Source: Bog-950 sp964493695
GTDB lineage: Bacteria > Bacteroidota > Bacteroidia > Chitinophagales > LD1
Length of the DNA: 16,957 nucleotides
Direction of reading: 5' to 3'
Assembly: GCA_964493695.1 (NCBI GenBank)
Contig: CAZBPG010000087.1
Location: 1 to 16,957 of the forward strand
The position numbers and the translations under genes are program-made. Numbering within the stretch: position 1 is the first letter of the stretch; every line of letters starts with the position of its first letter. The notes beneath the pieces were generated by a model. The model was not told the DNA's origin. It made no database searches and saw only the letters and a program-made list of their open reading frames with translations. Shown in pieces: positions 1 to 6,428 of the stretch.

Positions 1-17
1 TCTTCCTCTAAAACAAA

Positions 18-57
18 AAGCCGCCTCAAATTGAGTTTTGAGACGGCTTCTTTTTTA
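18..57. terminator. Rho-independent terminator, probably bidirectional
   Basis: A stem of about 13 bp (arms 18-30 and 36-48, one mismatch) is followed on the plus strand by seven T with one C at 49-56. Reading the minus strand, the stem is followed by a T-rich run. It most likely ends a plus-strand gene lying left of the window. Confidence 0.8.
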
Positions 58-59
58 CT

Positions 60-213
60 CCCGTCAGGGCAATGCCATTAAGTTAAGGAAGTTCGACTCC
101 TCTGGAGTCGGATAACTGTGGTGCATGTCTCTTATTATAAACATCAGACCCTTCCAGGGTCAAACAACATAAGGCTTAACTTAATGGCATTGCCCTCCGG
201 GGTCGTTTTTTTT
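60..213 (+). repeat. 22-bp perfect inverted arms enclosing two hairpins, with T8 tail
   Basis: Positions 66-87 and 175-196 are perfect reverse complements over 22 bp, and outer bases 60-63 and 198-201 can extend the pairing past a small bulge. Inside are two perfect hairpins: 94-110 (7-bp stem, 3-nt loop) and 147-161 (6-bp stem, 3-nt loop). Eight T follow at 206-213. This could be a non-autonomous MITE-like element, a REP-type palindrome cluster, or a structured RNA closed by a long stem and ended by a U-tract. No coding potential is seen. The structure is read directly; its nature is inferred. Confidence 0.65.
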
Positions 214-228
214 GTGGTGGTTTGTTTA

Positions 229-276
229 CCCCCGATTGAAATCGGGGGCTATAAAGATGGCACCCCGCTGGGGTGC
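229..276. repeat. Double-hairpin palindromic element
   Basis: There are two hairpins. The first pairs 229-237 with 240-248. The second pairs gcacccc (260-266) with ggggtgc (270-276) around a 3-nt loop. The linker holds TATAAA at 250-255. The element at 136-161 has the same TATAAA and the same 12-nt distance to its hairpin, with different but still complementary stem bases. It is probably one member of a dispersed intergenic palindrome family. Confidence 0.6.
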
Positions 277-306
277 TAATACAGAAATACAAACAGCCAC
301 CCCAAA

Positions 307-318
307 CCCCTTAAGGGG
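307..318. repeat. Short palindrome ccccttaagggg
   Basis: A perfect 12-bp palindrome close to the hairpins at 229-276. It may be part of the same repeat cluster. No T-run follows, so it is not a convincing terminator. Confidence 0.4.
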
Positions 319-448
319 CTTTAACAGCCGAATACAAAATGAAAAAGCAAGAGAGGGAAGATTTGAGTACGTTATTTTTCAACAAGACTGTTTAAAAAAC
401 GAAGAAAAATAGTGTAGCACATTTTCGTAGTGTTGGTATAGGAGCAGT
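319..448. other. Intergenic, nothing recognised
   Basis: This stretch lies between the palindrome cluster and the DUF3800 gene. It is AT-rich, and no gene, RNA or further repeat is seen in it. A short open frame crossing 212-412 is only a translation of the palindromes. Confidence 0.5.
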
Positions 449-456
449 TAATTTTG
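449..456 (+). promoter_or_regulatory. Candidate Bacteroidota -7 box (TAATTTTG)
   Basis: TAATTTTG fits the TAnnTTTG -7 consensus of Bacteroidota sigma-ABfr promoters and lies 21 nt before the ATG at 478. No well-spaced -33 TTG is seen. If it is real, the TTG at 454 lies inside the promoter and cannot be the start codon. Confidence 0.35.
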
Positions 457-477
457 CTGAAACAAACTAAATGGGAA

Positions 478-1257
478 ATGAAGTATCGCATTTACATAGA
501 TGAAGTGGGCACGAGCGATTTGAGCAGCACGAAAGATGCTGAAAACCGGTTTTTGAGTTTGACGGGTGTGGTGATTGATTTGGAACATGTGAAGCAGGTG
601 ATTACTCCTGAAATGGAGGACTTGAAAACAAAATATTTTGACTCGCACCCAGATGAACCGATTATTTTTCACCGAAAGGAGTTGATGAATAAAAAGTATC
701 CGTTTCATAGCTTAAAAGATAAAGAAAAGGAGGCAGCATTTAATGAAGAGTTTTTAGCCTGCTTAAACCGATGGGCATTTAAAATACAAACTGTAGTTAT
801 TGATAAATATGAGCATCAACAACGCTATGCCGTTTGGCGGTATGACCCTTACCATTATGCAATGTCGATAATATTTGAGCGGTATCATTTGCGACTGAAG
901 GAAATTAAGCAGAAGGGCGATATGATGTTTGAATCGAGAGGAGGGAAAGAAGATATGCGTTTGAAAGAAAGCTACCGCAGAATATTTGAAGAAGGAACAG
1001 ACTACATTAAAGCAGAGGACATTGATGCCACTTTAACTACTAAAGAGTTAAAGATAAAACCGAAGTCGGCTAACATTAGCGGATTGCAACTGGCAGACTT
1101 AATTGCTTTTCCTGCGCGCAGGTACGTGCTGAGACATTACAACCTGGTGAATGATGGCAGAGAAACCTTTAATGAAAAGATACTTGAAGTAATTGAATCG
1201 AAATTTTTCAGTCACGGAAATAAAGTGGAAGGATACGGTATTAAGTTACTTCCATAA
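478..1257 (+). CDS. DUF3800 domain protein
   Basis: A 259-residue protein with both ends of the DUF3800 domain. The N-terminal strand IYIDEVG (residues 5-11; family form IYIDESG) and the C-terminal SGLQLADLIA (about 201-210) carry the conserved acidic residues. DUF3800 is predicted to have an RNase H-like fold and is often found near mobile or defence genes, but its reaction is not established. There is no signal peptide, so it should be cytoplasmic. I chose ATG 478 because the domain begins at once and a possible -7 box covers the alternative TTG at 454. The gene stands alone, next to a repeat cluster and convergent to the GH92 operon. The family call is firm; the function is unknown. Confidence 0.85.
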   Translation: MKYRIYIDEVGTSDLSSTKDAENRFLSLTGVVIDLEHVKQVITPEMEDLKTKYFDSHPDEPIIFHRKELMNKKYPFHSLKDKEKEAAFNEEFLACLNRWAFKIQTVVIDKYEHQQRYAVWRYDPYHYAMSIIFERYHLRLKEIKQKGDMMFESRGGKEDMRLKESYRRIFEEGTDYIKAEDIDATLTTKELKIKPKSANISGLQLADLIAFPARRYVLRHYNLVNDGRETFNEKILEVIESKFFSHGNKVEGYGIKLLP

Positions 1258-1276
1258 AAAAACCCCGTTGCCGGGG
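1256..1276 (-). terminator. Rho-independent terminator for the GH92 operon
   Basis: The hairpin ccccg-ttgc-cgggg at 1263-1276 is followed, when read on the minus strand, by seven T (complement of 1262-1256). It lies about 220 bp past the GH92 stop and just beyond the DUF3800 stop codon. Its T-tract faces only the minus-strand transcript. Confidence 0.65.
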
Positions 1277-1451
1277 CAAGGGCAAGAAACCCTCCACCTC
1301 CACATCAGTGGATTGATGCAAACATACAATTCTTTGCTAAAAGAGAAAAGGTGTTACTAACAAGGGAAGAATACAGTAGAAGAAAAAATACAAAGCGGAA
1401 GGTTGCTGTGCAGAACCCTGCAAAGACAAACAGTTTGATGTGCGACCCCTC

Positions 1452-1479
1452 CCTGCCTTCGTGAGAGCACTTCGGCAGG
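1452..1479. repeat. Palindromic repeat after the GH92 stop
   Basis: cctgcc (1452-1457) pairs with ggcagg (1474-1479), with an inner gtg/cac pair around agag. It starts 15 bp past the GH92 stop. No T-run follows on either strand, so it is more like a dispersed palindromic repeat than a terminator. The outer bases resemble the repeat inside GH92 at 1653-1673. Confidence 0.5.
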
Positions 1480-1493
1480 TGATCATAACACTA

Positions 1494-3782
1494 TCACCTC
1501 TTCTTCGGCTTCGGCCCCATTTCAAATTCGAGGGTGCCGCCATTTATAATATCGGCATGGTGCAGAAAGGGCTCGGGCAGTTTTTTTCCGTTGAGGGTAA
1601 CCGATTGAATATACCGGTTGATGGGCGAAACATGGTGGGCAATAATTTCAAACCTGCCTGACCGGTAGGCAAGTTTCTGCTGCCTGTTTTCGGGGTTAAA
1701 ATAAATAGTGGCTTTAGGAAATTGCGGAGTGCCGATGGCGTAAACACCGGTGCCGGGAGTAACCGGGTAAAAGCCCAGCGCACTGAAAACATACCAGGCG
1801 CTCATCTGTCCGCAGTCGTCATCGCCATCCATACCATCGGGATTGTTGCGGTATAAAAAGTAACGGTTGAGGGCCACAAGCTTTTGCGTGCGCCACGGCT
1901 GACCTGCATAATTATAGAGGTAAGTGTAATGATGCCCCGGCTCGTTCATGTGTATGTAATGCACGCCACGGAAATTGCGGTTGAGCTTTTTTATAAAATT
2001 TTCTTTGCCGCCCATCAAATCAATCAGCCCGGGAATATCGTGCTGCACGCCAAATAAATAGGTCCAGGGGCTGCCTTCGGTAAAACCGGTGCGGGTGTCT
2101 TTGTTCCAGGTGCCGTCTGAATTGCGCGGTGCCATCATACCGGTGGCGGGGTTGTAAACGTTTTTGTAATTTTTGCTGCGCTGCATCAACAAATTATAAT
2201 CGTCCGGTTTACCGGCAGCCTTTGCCACCTGCGCCACACAAAAATCATCATACGAACCTTCGATGGTATTGGAAACTGATTCGTTGGTTTTGTCAACCGG
2301 TACGTAGCCAAGTTTTTTATACCAATATAATCCGTTTCGCGCTTCAATAAAAGTAAACGGTGCGCGGTCAGCCCAACGGTTCACGCTGTCGTTACCCGAT
2401 GGCGCCATCGCATCTTTCATGCAGGCCTCATACGCTTTTTGTAAATCGAAACCCTTTACGCCTTTCACCACTGCATCGGCAATTACTGCATCAGCATGGG
2501 TGCCAATCATGATACCGGTGTAAGTGGGGTTAGGCCACTTGGGCATGTAGCCGCCCTCTTCATACATCTGCACGAGGCTCTGCACCATGCCCGGCACATG
2601 CTCCGATGCGGTGAGAATTAAAAGCGGATGCTCGGCACGGTAAGTATCCCAAAGCGAGTAATCGTTATAGCTCACACCGGTGTGAATTTTATCATCAAAC
2701 GCGCTGTAATATTTTCCCTGCCCGACTGTGTCGTTCAGGCGGGCGTATTCCGAAAACGTGCGCGGAAACAAAAGCGTATGATACATGGCGGAATAGAAAA
2801 TTCCTTTTTGTTTTTTGGTGGCATCAATCTGCAACCGGTTAAGATATTTCTCCCATTCCTGCTGCGTTTGCTTTGCAACGTTTCCAAAATCTACACCTTG
2901 AATCTCCTTACTGAGATTTTCGCGTGCCTGCTCAATGCTGATGAAAGAAGTAGCCACTCTTGCTTCAACATCTCTCGTGTTCTTTTTGAAGCTTACCCAT
3001 GCACCGCAGGCATTAGCGGTTAGTTCAGTGCTGTCGCTTTTCAAATTTTCATTTTCATAAACTCCGAAGGTTTCAAAGGCTTCATCAAACTGAATTACAA
3101 AATATCCTTTGAAGTTGGGAAGAGGCGGGCCTAGGTGAGCGGACTGACGGTCTTTATTCCAGCCGATGATTTCTTTTTTCCCGGGAATGATTTTTATCCA
3201 CCCGTTGGAGTCGGGCAATTCACTTGCTTCAATAAAAACGGATGGCCTTTCATTTTTCAGAAAATGAAACTTCAGAATACCACAGCGCGAAGTGGCGGTC
3301 ATTTCGGTTTTAATCTTCGAAAGCTTTTGCGTATGGAGTTTTACGGAGTAGTAATATGGTTTTGAAATTTCGCTGCAATGCGCGAAATAACAAGTGCGCT
3401 TTAACGCTTTGGAGTTAATTTTTCCGATGACTGGCTTAAGCGTAACGTGTCCATAATCGCCCATCCACATAGCGGGCTTATGCGAAGCGCGGAAACCGCG
3501 GATGCGCGTATCGAAATAGTTATAAAGCGGAACTGCAATCCGCGCTTTGCGCGTAACCGGTGTCCAGTGCGTCATTCCAAATGGCGGGGTGACAAACGGA
3601 GTTGTTCTGCCATAAAGAAAAAGTCCCTTAGTGCCGATGAGGGGGTTTACGTATTCGGAAAGCTGTTGGGAGAAAAGCGTGCCGCTGCATAGAATGCAAA
3701 GGAGAAAGATGAATCGGGGGATTGTTTTCCCGATAGCTATCGGGACAAAGCCTCCCTCGCAATGACGCCTGTTTTTTTTCAT
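1494..3782 (-). CDS. GH92 family alpha-mannosidase (secreted)
   Basis: A 762-residue calcium-dependent exo-alpha-mannosidase-type enzyme. GH92 family marks, in order, are VNPLIGT (about 45-51), TPPFGM (65-70), the central GYMPKWPNP segment, GIMIGTHADAVIADA, EGSPWTYLFGVQHD, NEPGHHYTYLYNYAGQPW and GDDDCGQMSAWYVFSALGFYPV. The last two hold the acid and base residues in characterised relatives. The C-terminus is the usual NRYIQSVTLNGK beta-sandwich end. ATG 3782 has GGAG 8 nt upstream, and longer starts would run into the DUF3943 gene. A signal peptide core (FIFLLCILCSGTLFS, 24-38) is preceded by an unusual 18-residue insert encoded by a palindromic repeat; a second repeat encodes LAYRSGR (704-710). 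It follows the DUF3943 gene by 34 bp, probably in one transcript. Mannoside linkage preference cannot be read from sequence. Confidence 0.93.
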   Translation of the reverse strand: MKKNRRHCEGGFVPIAIGKTIPRFIFLLCILCSGTLFSQQLSEYVNPLIGTKGLFLYGRTTPFVTPPFGMTHWTPVTRKARIAVPLYNYFDTRIRGFRASHKPAMWMGDYGHVTLKPVIGKINSKALKRTCYFAHCSEISKPYYYSVKLHTQKLSKIKTEMTATSRCGILKFHFLKNERPSVFIEASELPDSNGWIKIIPGKKEIIGWNKDRQSAHLGPPLPNFKGYFVIQFDEAFETFGVYENENLKSDSTELTANACGAWVSFKKNTRDVEARVATSFISIEQARENLSKEIQGVDFGNVAKQTQQEWEKYLNRLQIDATKKQKGIFYSAMYHTLLFPRTFSEYARLNDTVGQGKYYSAFDDKIHTGVSYNDYSLWDTYRAEHPLLILTASEHVPGMVQSLVQMYEEGGYMPKWPNPTYTGIMIGTHADAVIADAVVKGVKGFDLQKAYEACMKDAMAPSGNDSVNRWADRAPFTFIEARNGLYWYKKLGYVPVDKTNESVSNTIEGSYDDFCVAQVAKAAGKPDDYNLLMQRSKNYKNVYNPATGMMAPRNSDGTWNKDTRTGFTEGSPWTYLFGVQHDIPGLIDLMGGKENFIKKLNRNFRGVHYIHMNEPGHHYTYLYNYAGQPWRTQKLVALNRYFLYRNNPDGMDGDDDCGQMSAWYVFSALGFYPVTPGTGVYAIGTPQFPKATIYFNPENRQQKLAYRSGRFEIIAHHVSPINRYIQSVTLNGKKLPEPFLHHADIINGGTLEFEMGPKPKKR
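1653..1673 (-). repeat. 21-bp palindromic repeat inside GH92
   Basis: On the minus strand this encodes LAYRSGR (residues 704-710). It contains gcct-accggt-c-aggc, which resembles CCTGCC/GGCAGG-type repeats common in Bacteroidota intergenic DNA. Removing it leaves ...NRQQK-FEII..., the spacing expected for this GH92 strand and turn. The length is exactly seven codons. Confidence 0.45.
3716..3769 (-). repeat. Palindromic dispersed repeat inserted in the GH92 signal peptide
   Basis: It contains the perfect 18-bp palindrome TCCCGATAGCTATCGGGA (3728-3745), flanked on the minus strand by CATTGCGAGGGAGG and CAATCCCCC. This looks like the well-known GTCATTGCGAGG...CAATC dispersed repeats of many bacterial genomes. 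It spans about 54 bp (18 codons) in frame and supplies residues 5-22 of the GH92 precursor. Without it the N-terminus reads as a normal signal peptide, MKKNRFIFLLCILCSG. Confidence 0.7.
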
Positions 3783-3816
3783 GCTGATTTCTCCGCTAAA
3801 AGTAGAATAAACAACA

Positions 3817-4512
3817 TTAGGGGGCAGAGATTTTGCCGGCATACTTAAATCCGTTGTTAATGGCAAACATCGGATTGAAAACACACACAAAAGCCTTTTC
3901 GTACCATCTAAATCCGTTTCGGCTCATTCGAACAGTTCCGAAATGAATCAACTCACCGAGAAGGGAACCGGCAAGCGGTGTAACTATCAAATCCTGTACG
4001 CTGGGCTGTTCCATTCCTCCTTCTATGGCGTACTCCCAAATTAAACTATGCCCGATGGCAAACAATCCGGCTTGCCAGAATTTTGCTCCCTGCGAACGAA
4101 TAGAATTGTAATAACAGGCACCTTGATAAGGATGCCCGAGATAGTTTATATACCAATGGTCTTTATCAATTACAGGTGCTGCTGAAAATGTATTTCTGTA
4201 TTGCTGATTTACCTTCGAAGTACCCGACTTACTCCAGCGGCTCACATTTTCAGGCAAGGCAAAAAGCAGTGCGGTAATTATACCGTTGTACCCAAACGAT
4301 AAGCCTGAGGCGAGTAAAACCTTTCTACCGAACTTTGCTTTTTCATTGCGCAGATAAAAATGATTGTTTGTGCTATCGTATCCGGGAGGAAATCTTTTTA
4401 GCAGGCATTTTTTGTAAGCGAGCGAATCGGAAAGGGAAAAAACACCTCCGTTAGCGCTAAATGCTATGGAGCATATTCCGGTAATAAACAAAAGCAATAA
4501 CAACCGTTTCAT
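3817..4512 (-). CDS. DUF3943 domain protein, exported
   Basis: A 231-residue protein with a signal peptide (MKRLLLLLFITGICSIAFSA) and a typical DUF3943 core: HWYINYLGHPYQGACYY (about 119-135), then SLIWEYAIEGGMEQPSVQD (156-174) and TPLAGSLLGE (178-187). DUF3943 proteins are predicted envelope proteins of unknown role. Hydrophobic stretches near 65-86, 145-160 and 175-190 suggest membrane association. The start ATG is the only one before the signal peptide. It is the first gene of a unit with GH92, which starts 34 bp after its stop, so it may support assembly or export of that enzyme, though this is only context. Its promoter should lie in the 142-bp gap shared with the divergent CPBP gene; no clear box was found there. 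Confidence 0.8.
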   Translation of the reverse strand: MKRLLLLLFITGICSIAFSANGGVFSLSDSLAYKKCLLKRFPPGYDSTNNHFYLRNEKAKFGRKVLLASGLSFGYNGIITALLFALPENVSRWSKSGTSKVNQQYRNTFSAAPVIDKDHWYINYLGHPYQGACYYNSIRSQGAKFWQAGLFAIGHSLIWEYAIEGGMEQPSVQDLIVTPLAGSLLGELIHFGTVRMSRNGFRWYEKAFVCVFNPMFAINNGFKYAGKISAP

Positions 4513-4654
4513 TTTACAATTATGTAGTGGAAATTAAGAAACAGTAACTGATTAATCTCACCTGTATAACTTTCAGAAACTTCCTGTAGCATTCAAAGCA
4601 ATTACATTTTGCTTGCGTATAGGAATTGTAAATGCATTTAACCACTTTTAGCTC

Positions 4655-5422
4655 GTGCAACAAATCCAACATGCTCTCCGGAAAAGAAGAGCAATCGTAC
4701 TTATTTCCTCTATAGTTATAACTGCCATTTATTGGTTTATTGCTTTATGGTACACTGACAAGTCAGCTTACTCCAAAGATCTCGTAGTGTTTCACCAACT
4801 CTTCGATTCATTTTTTGTCGATAAAAAGTGGATGGATTTATGGCAATACGTTTATCAGTTTGCAGTTACGGTGCTTTTGTTTTGGCTGACTCCTTTTTTG
4901 CTTACAAAGTATTGTCTGAAAACCGGCTTTTCAGAACTTGGATTAAAATTTGTTTATGATAAACAGGCGCTACAGATTTGTGCAGTTGCTTACACCGTAG
5001 TCATTGCATCCACTTATTTTTCTTCTCAAGATCCGCTGATTGCATCAGAATATCCGCTCAGCAAACTGATTGGAACCAGCTGGTCTGTTTTCGTAGTTTA
5101 TCAAAGTGTTTATGTGTTTTACTTTATCGCGTATGAGATTTTTTACCGCGGATATTTGCAGTTTGGATTGAAGAGCGATAAGGCAGATACTAAAGAAATC
5201 ATCATCATTATCTTGATTCAAACGGTACTGACTACCTTGTTCCACATTGGCAAACCAACTCCTGAAATTATCTCGGCTGCTGTTTTTGGTCCGGTGTTTG
5301 GTTACGTGGTGTTTCGTTACAATTCTATTTGGTACGGCCTGGTGATTCACTTTGTTATGAATGTGTTTCTGGACCTTTTCTCACTTTACTGGCTGCATCA
5401 GCTGCCTCAAAAATTCTTTTGA
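4655..5422 (+). CDS. CPBP family intramembrane metalloprotease-like protein
   Basis: A 255-residue polytopic membrane protein of the CPBP/Abi (CAAX-processing Rce1-like) family. Motif 1 is YEIFYR (160-165), where the usual first Glu of EExxxR is Tyr while the second Glu and the Arg are kept. Motif 2 is TLFHIGKP with His197, and motif 3 is HFVMN (His232, Asn236). Hydrophobic segments lie near 13-33, 65-88, 105-122, 143-160, 181-197 and 203-236. The start is GTG at 4655, since a stop lies two codons upstream and the next in-frame ATG is inside the protein. It is first in a tight operon; the dehydrogenase ATG is 4 bp past its stop. Whether it is an active protease, given the Glu to Tyr change, is open. 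Confidence 0.8.
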   Translation: MQQIQHALRKRRAIVLISSIVITAIYWFIALWYTDKSAYSKDLVVFHQLFDSFFVDKKWMDLWQYVYQFAVTVLLFWLTPFLLTKYCLKTGFSELGLKFVYDKQALQICAVAYTVVIASTYFSSQDPLIASEYPLSKLIGTSWSVFVVYQSVYVFYFIAYEIFYRGYLQFGLKSDKADTKEIIIIILIQTVLTTLFHIGKPTPEIISAAVFGPVFGYVVFRYNSIWYGLVIHFVMNVFLDLFSLYWLHQLPQKFF

Positions 5423-5426
5423 AACG

Positions 5427-6428
5427 ATGAAAGTCTTAGTTACCGGAGCAAATGGTTTTATAGGAAGTAATCTTACCCGGTTATTGTTGAGCGAAGGACA
5501 CCGGGTGAAAGCGATGGTGTTACCGGGAACTGATTTATCGAACCTTAATGGATTAGACTGCGAAAATGTTTATGCAGATATCACTAAACCTGAAATGCTG
5601 AATGGACTGCTGAAGGAGACTGAAGTTATCTTTCATCTGGCAGCTTTTCCTTCCTTAGCCTGGGGCAGCAACATTTTTAATGTAAATTATAACGGCACTG
5701 AAAACCTTCTGAAAGAAGCAGTAAAAAGCAAAGTGAGAAGATTTGTGTTTATGAGTTCGTTAGTAGTGCATGGTTTTTCTGATTTCAGAAATGCCGATGA
5801 GAATACACCTTTGCTAAAGCCGGGATTTTTTACGCGTCCCTACATCGCGTCAAAAATTAAATGTGAGGAGTTGCTTAGCACATGCAAGGACAAAATTGAA
5901 ACCGTAATTATTCGTCCCGGTTTTAATATTTACGGACCAAACGACCGGATGACAAGCAAAGAAATGCTGCAGCGGTTAGAAACCGGACAATTGATGGGCT
6001 ATGTAAACAAAGGAGAAATGCAACTCGGCTATGTCTATGCCGAAAACCTTGCGTTCGGTCTTTTATGTGCCGGAGTAAGTGAAAACGCTGCGGGCAATAC
6101 CTACATTATTGCCGATTACGAACCTCCATGGCTTCACTTAAAAAACCTTTTGGAGTTGTTCAGCAAAGAGTTGAAAATACAACCCAAGCTTTCTTCTGTT
6201 CCTTCGGTTTTATTTATGCCGCTTGCCTTTTTACTGGATGCAGCTCATTTTCTGTTTCTGCGAAAAAAAATGCCGCTTATCAGTACTTACATTGTAAATA
6301 CATCAACACATCATCTGCATTTCAGTTCTGCTAAGGCACAGCGCGAAATCGGATTTAAACAAATAGTAAGTTTTGAAGAAGGAATCAAAAGAACCGTACA
6401 ATGGTATCAAAAACAAAAAAGCAAATGA
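5427..6428 (+). CDS. NAD(P)-dependent epimerase/dehydrogenase, 3beta-HSD-like extended SDR
   Basis: A 333-residue extended short-chain dehydrogenase. The Rossmann motif is GANGFIG (7-13), the catalytic Ser is in MSSLVVHG (109-116), and the YxxxK pair is Tyr139/Lys143 in YIASK. Also present are RPGFNIYGP (163-171) and LGYVYAENLAFG, the downstream substrate-side strand. The C-terminal third has a hydrophobic stretch (about 258-275) and an ending, SSAKAQREIGFKQIVSFEEGI, like 3beta-hydroxysteroid and sterol-4-carboxylate dehydrogenases. The substrate could instead be a nucleotide sugar or another lipid-like alcohol. ATG 5427 was chosen because it starts the Rossmann fold directly. It lies 4 bp after the CPBP gene and overlaps the next gene by ATGA. 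Confidence 0.85.
   Translation: MKVLVTGANGFIGSNLTRLLLSEGHRVKAMVLPGTDLSNLNGLDCENVYADITKPEMLNGLLKETEVIFHLAAFPSLAWGSNIFNVNYNGTENLLKEAVKSKVRRFVFMSSLVVHGFSDFRNADENTPLLKPGFFTRPYIASKIKCEELLSTCKDKIETVIIRPGFNIYGPNDRMTSKEMLQRLETGQLMGYVNKGEMQLGYVYAENLAFGLLCAGVSENAAGNTYIIADYEPPWLHLKNLLELFSKELKIQPKLSSVPSVLFMPLAFLLDAAHFLFLRKKMPLISTYIVNTSTHHLHFSSAKAQREIGFKQIVSFEEGIKRTVQWYQKQKSK

Noticed and set aside
66..318. Possible CRISPR array
   Set aside because: The repeats are inverted, differ in sequence and have no regular unit-spacer pattern.
212..412. Open frame of 66 codons across the left palindrome cluster
   Set aside because: Its sequence is only a translation of the hairpins at 229-318, with no start signal or recognisable domain.
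454..477. TTG start for the DUF3800 gene
   Set aside because: The TTG lies within a candidate -7 box, and the conserved IYIDE strand begins right after ATG 478.
2701..2745. cctgcccgac...gttcaggcggg in GH92 as a further inserted repeat
   Set aside because: It encodes ARLNDTVGQGKYYS, which fits the expected GH92 sequence at that place without any extra length.
2628..3023. Open frame of 131 codons on the plus strand
   Set aside because: It is antisense to the GH92 gene and shows no domain or plausible start.
3783..3890. Longer GH92 start at 3890
   Set aside because: It would overlap the DUF3943 coding end by over 70 bp and place 36 extra residues before the signal peptide; ATG 3782 has GGAG 8 nt upstream.
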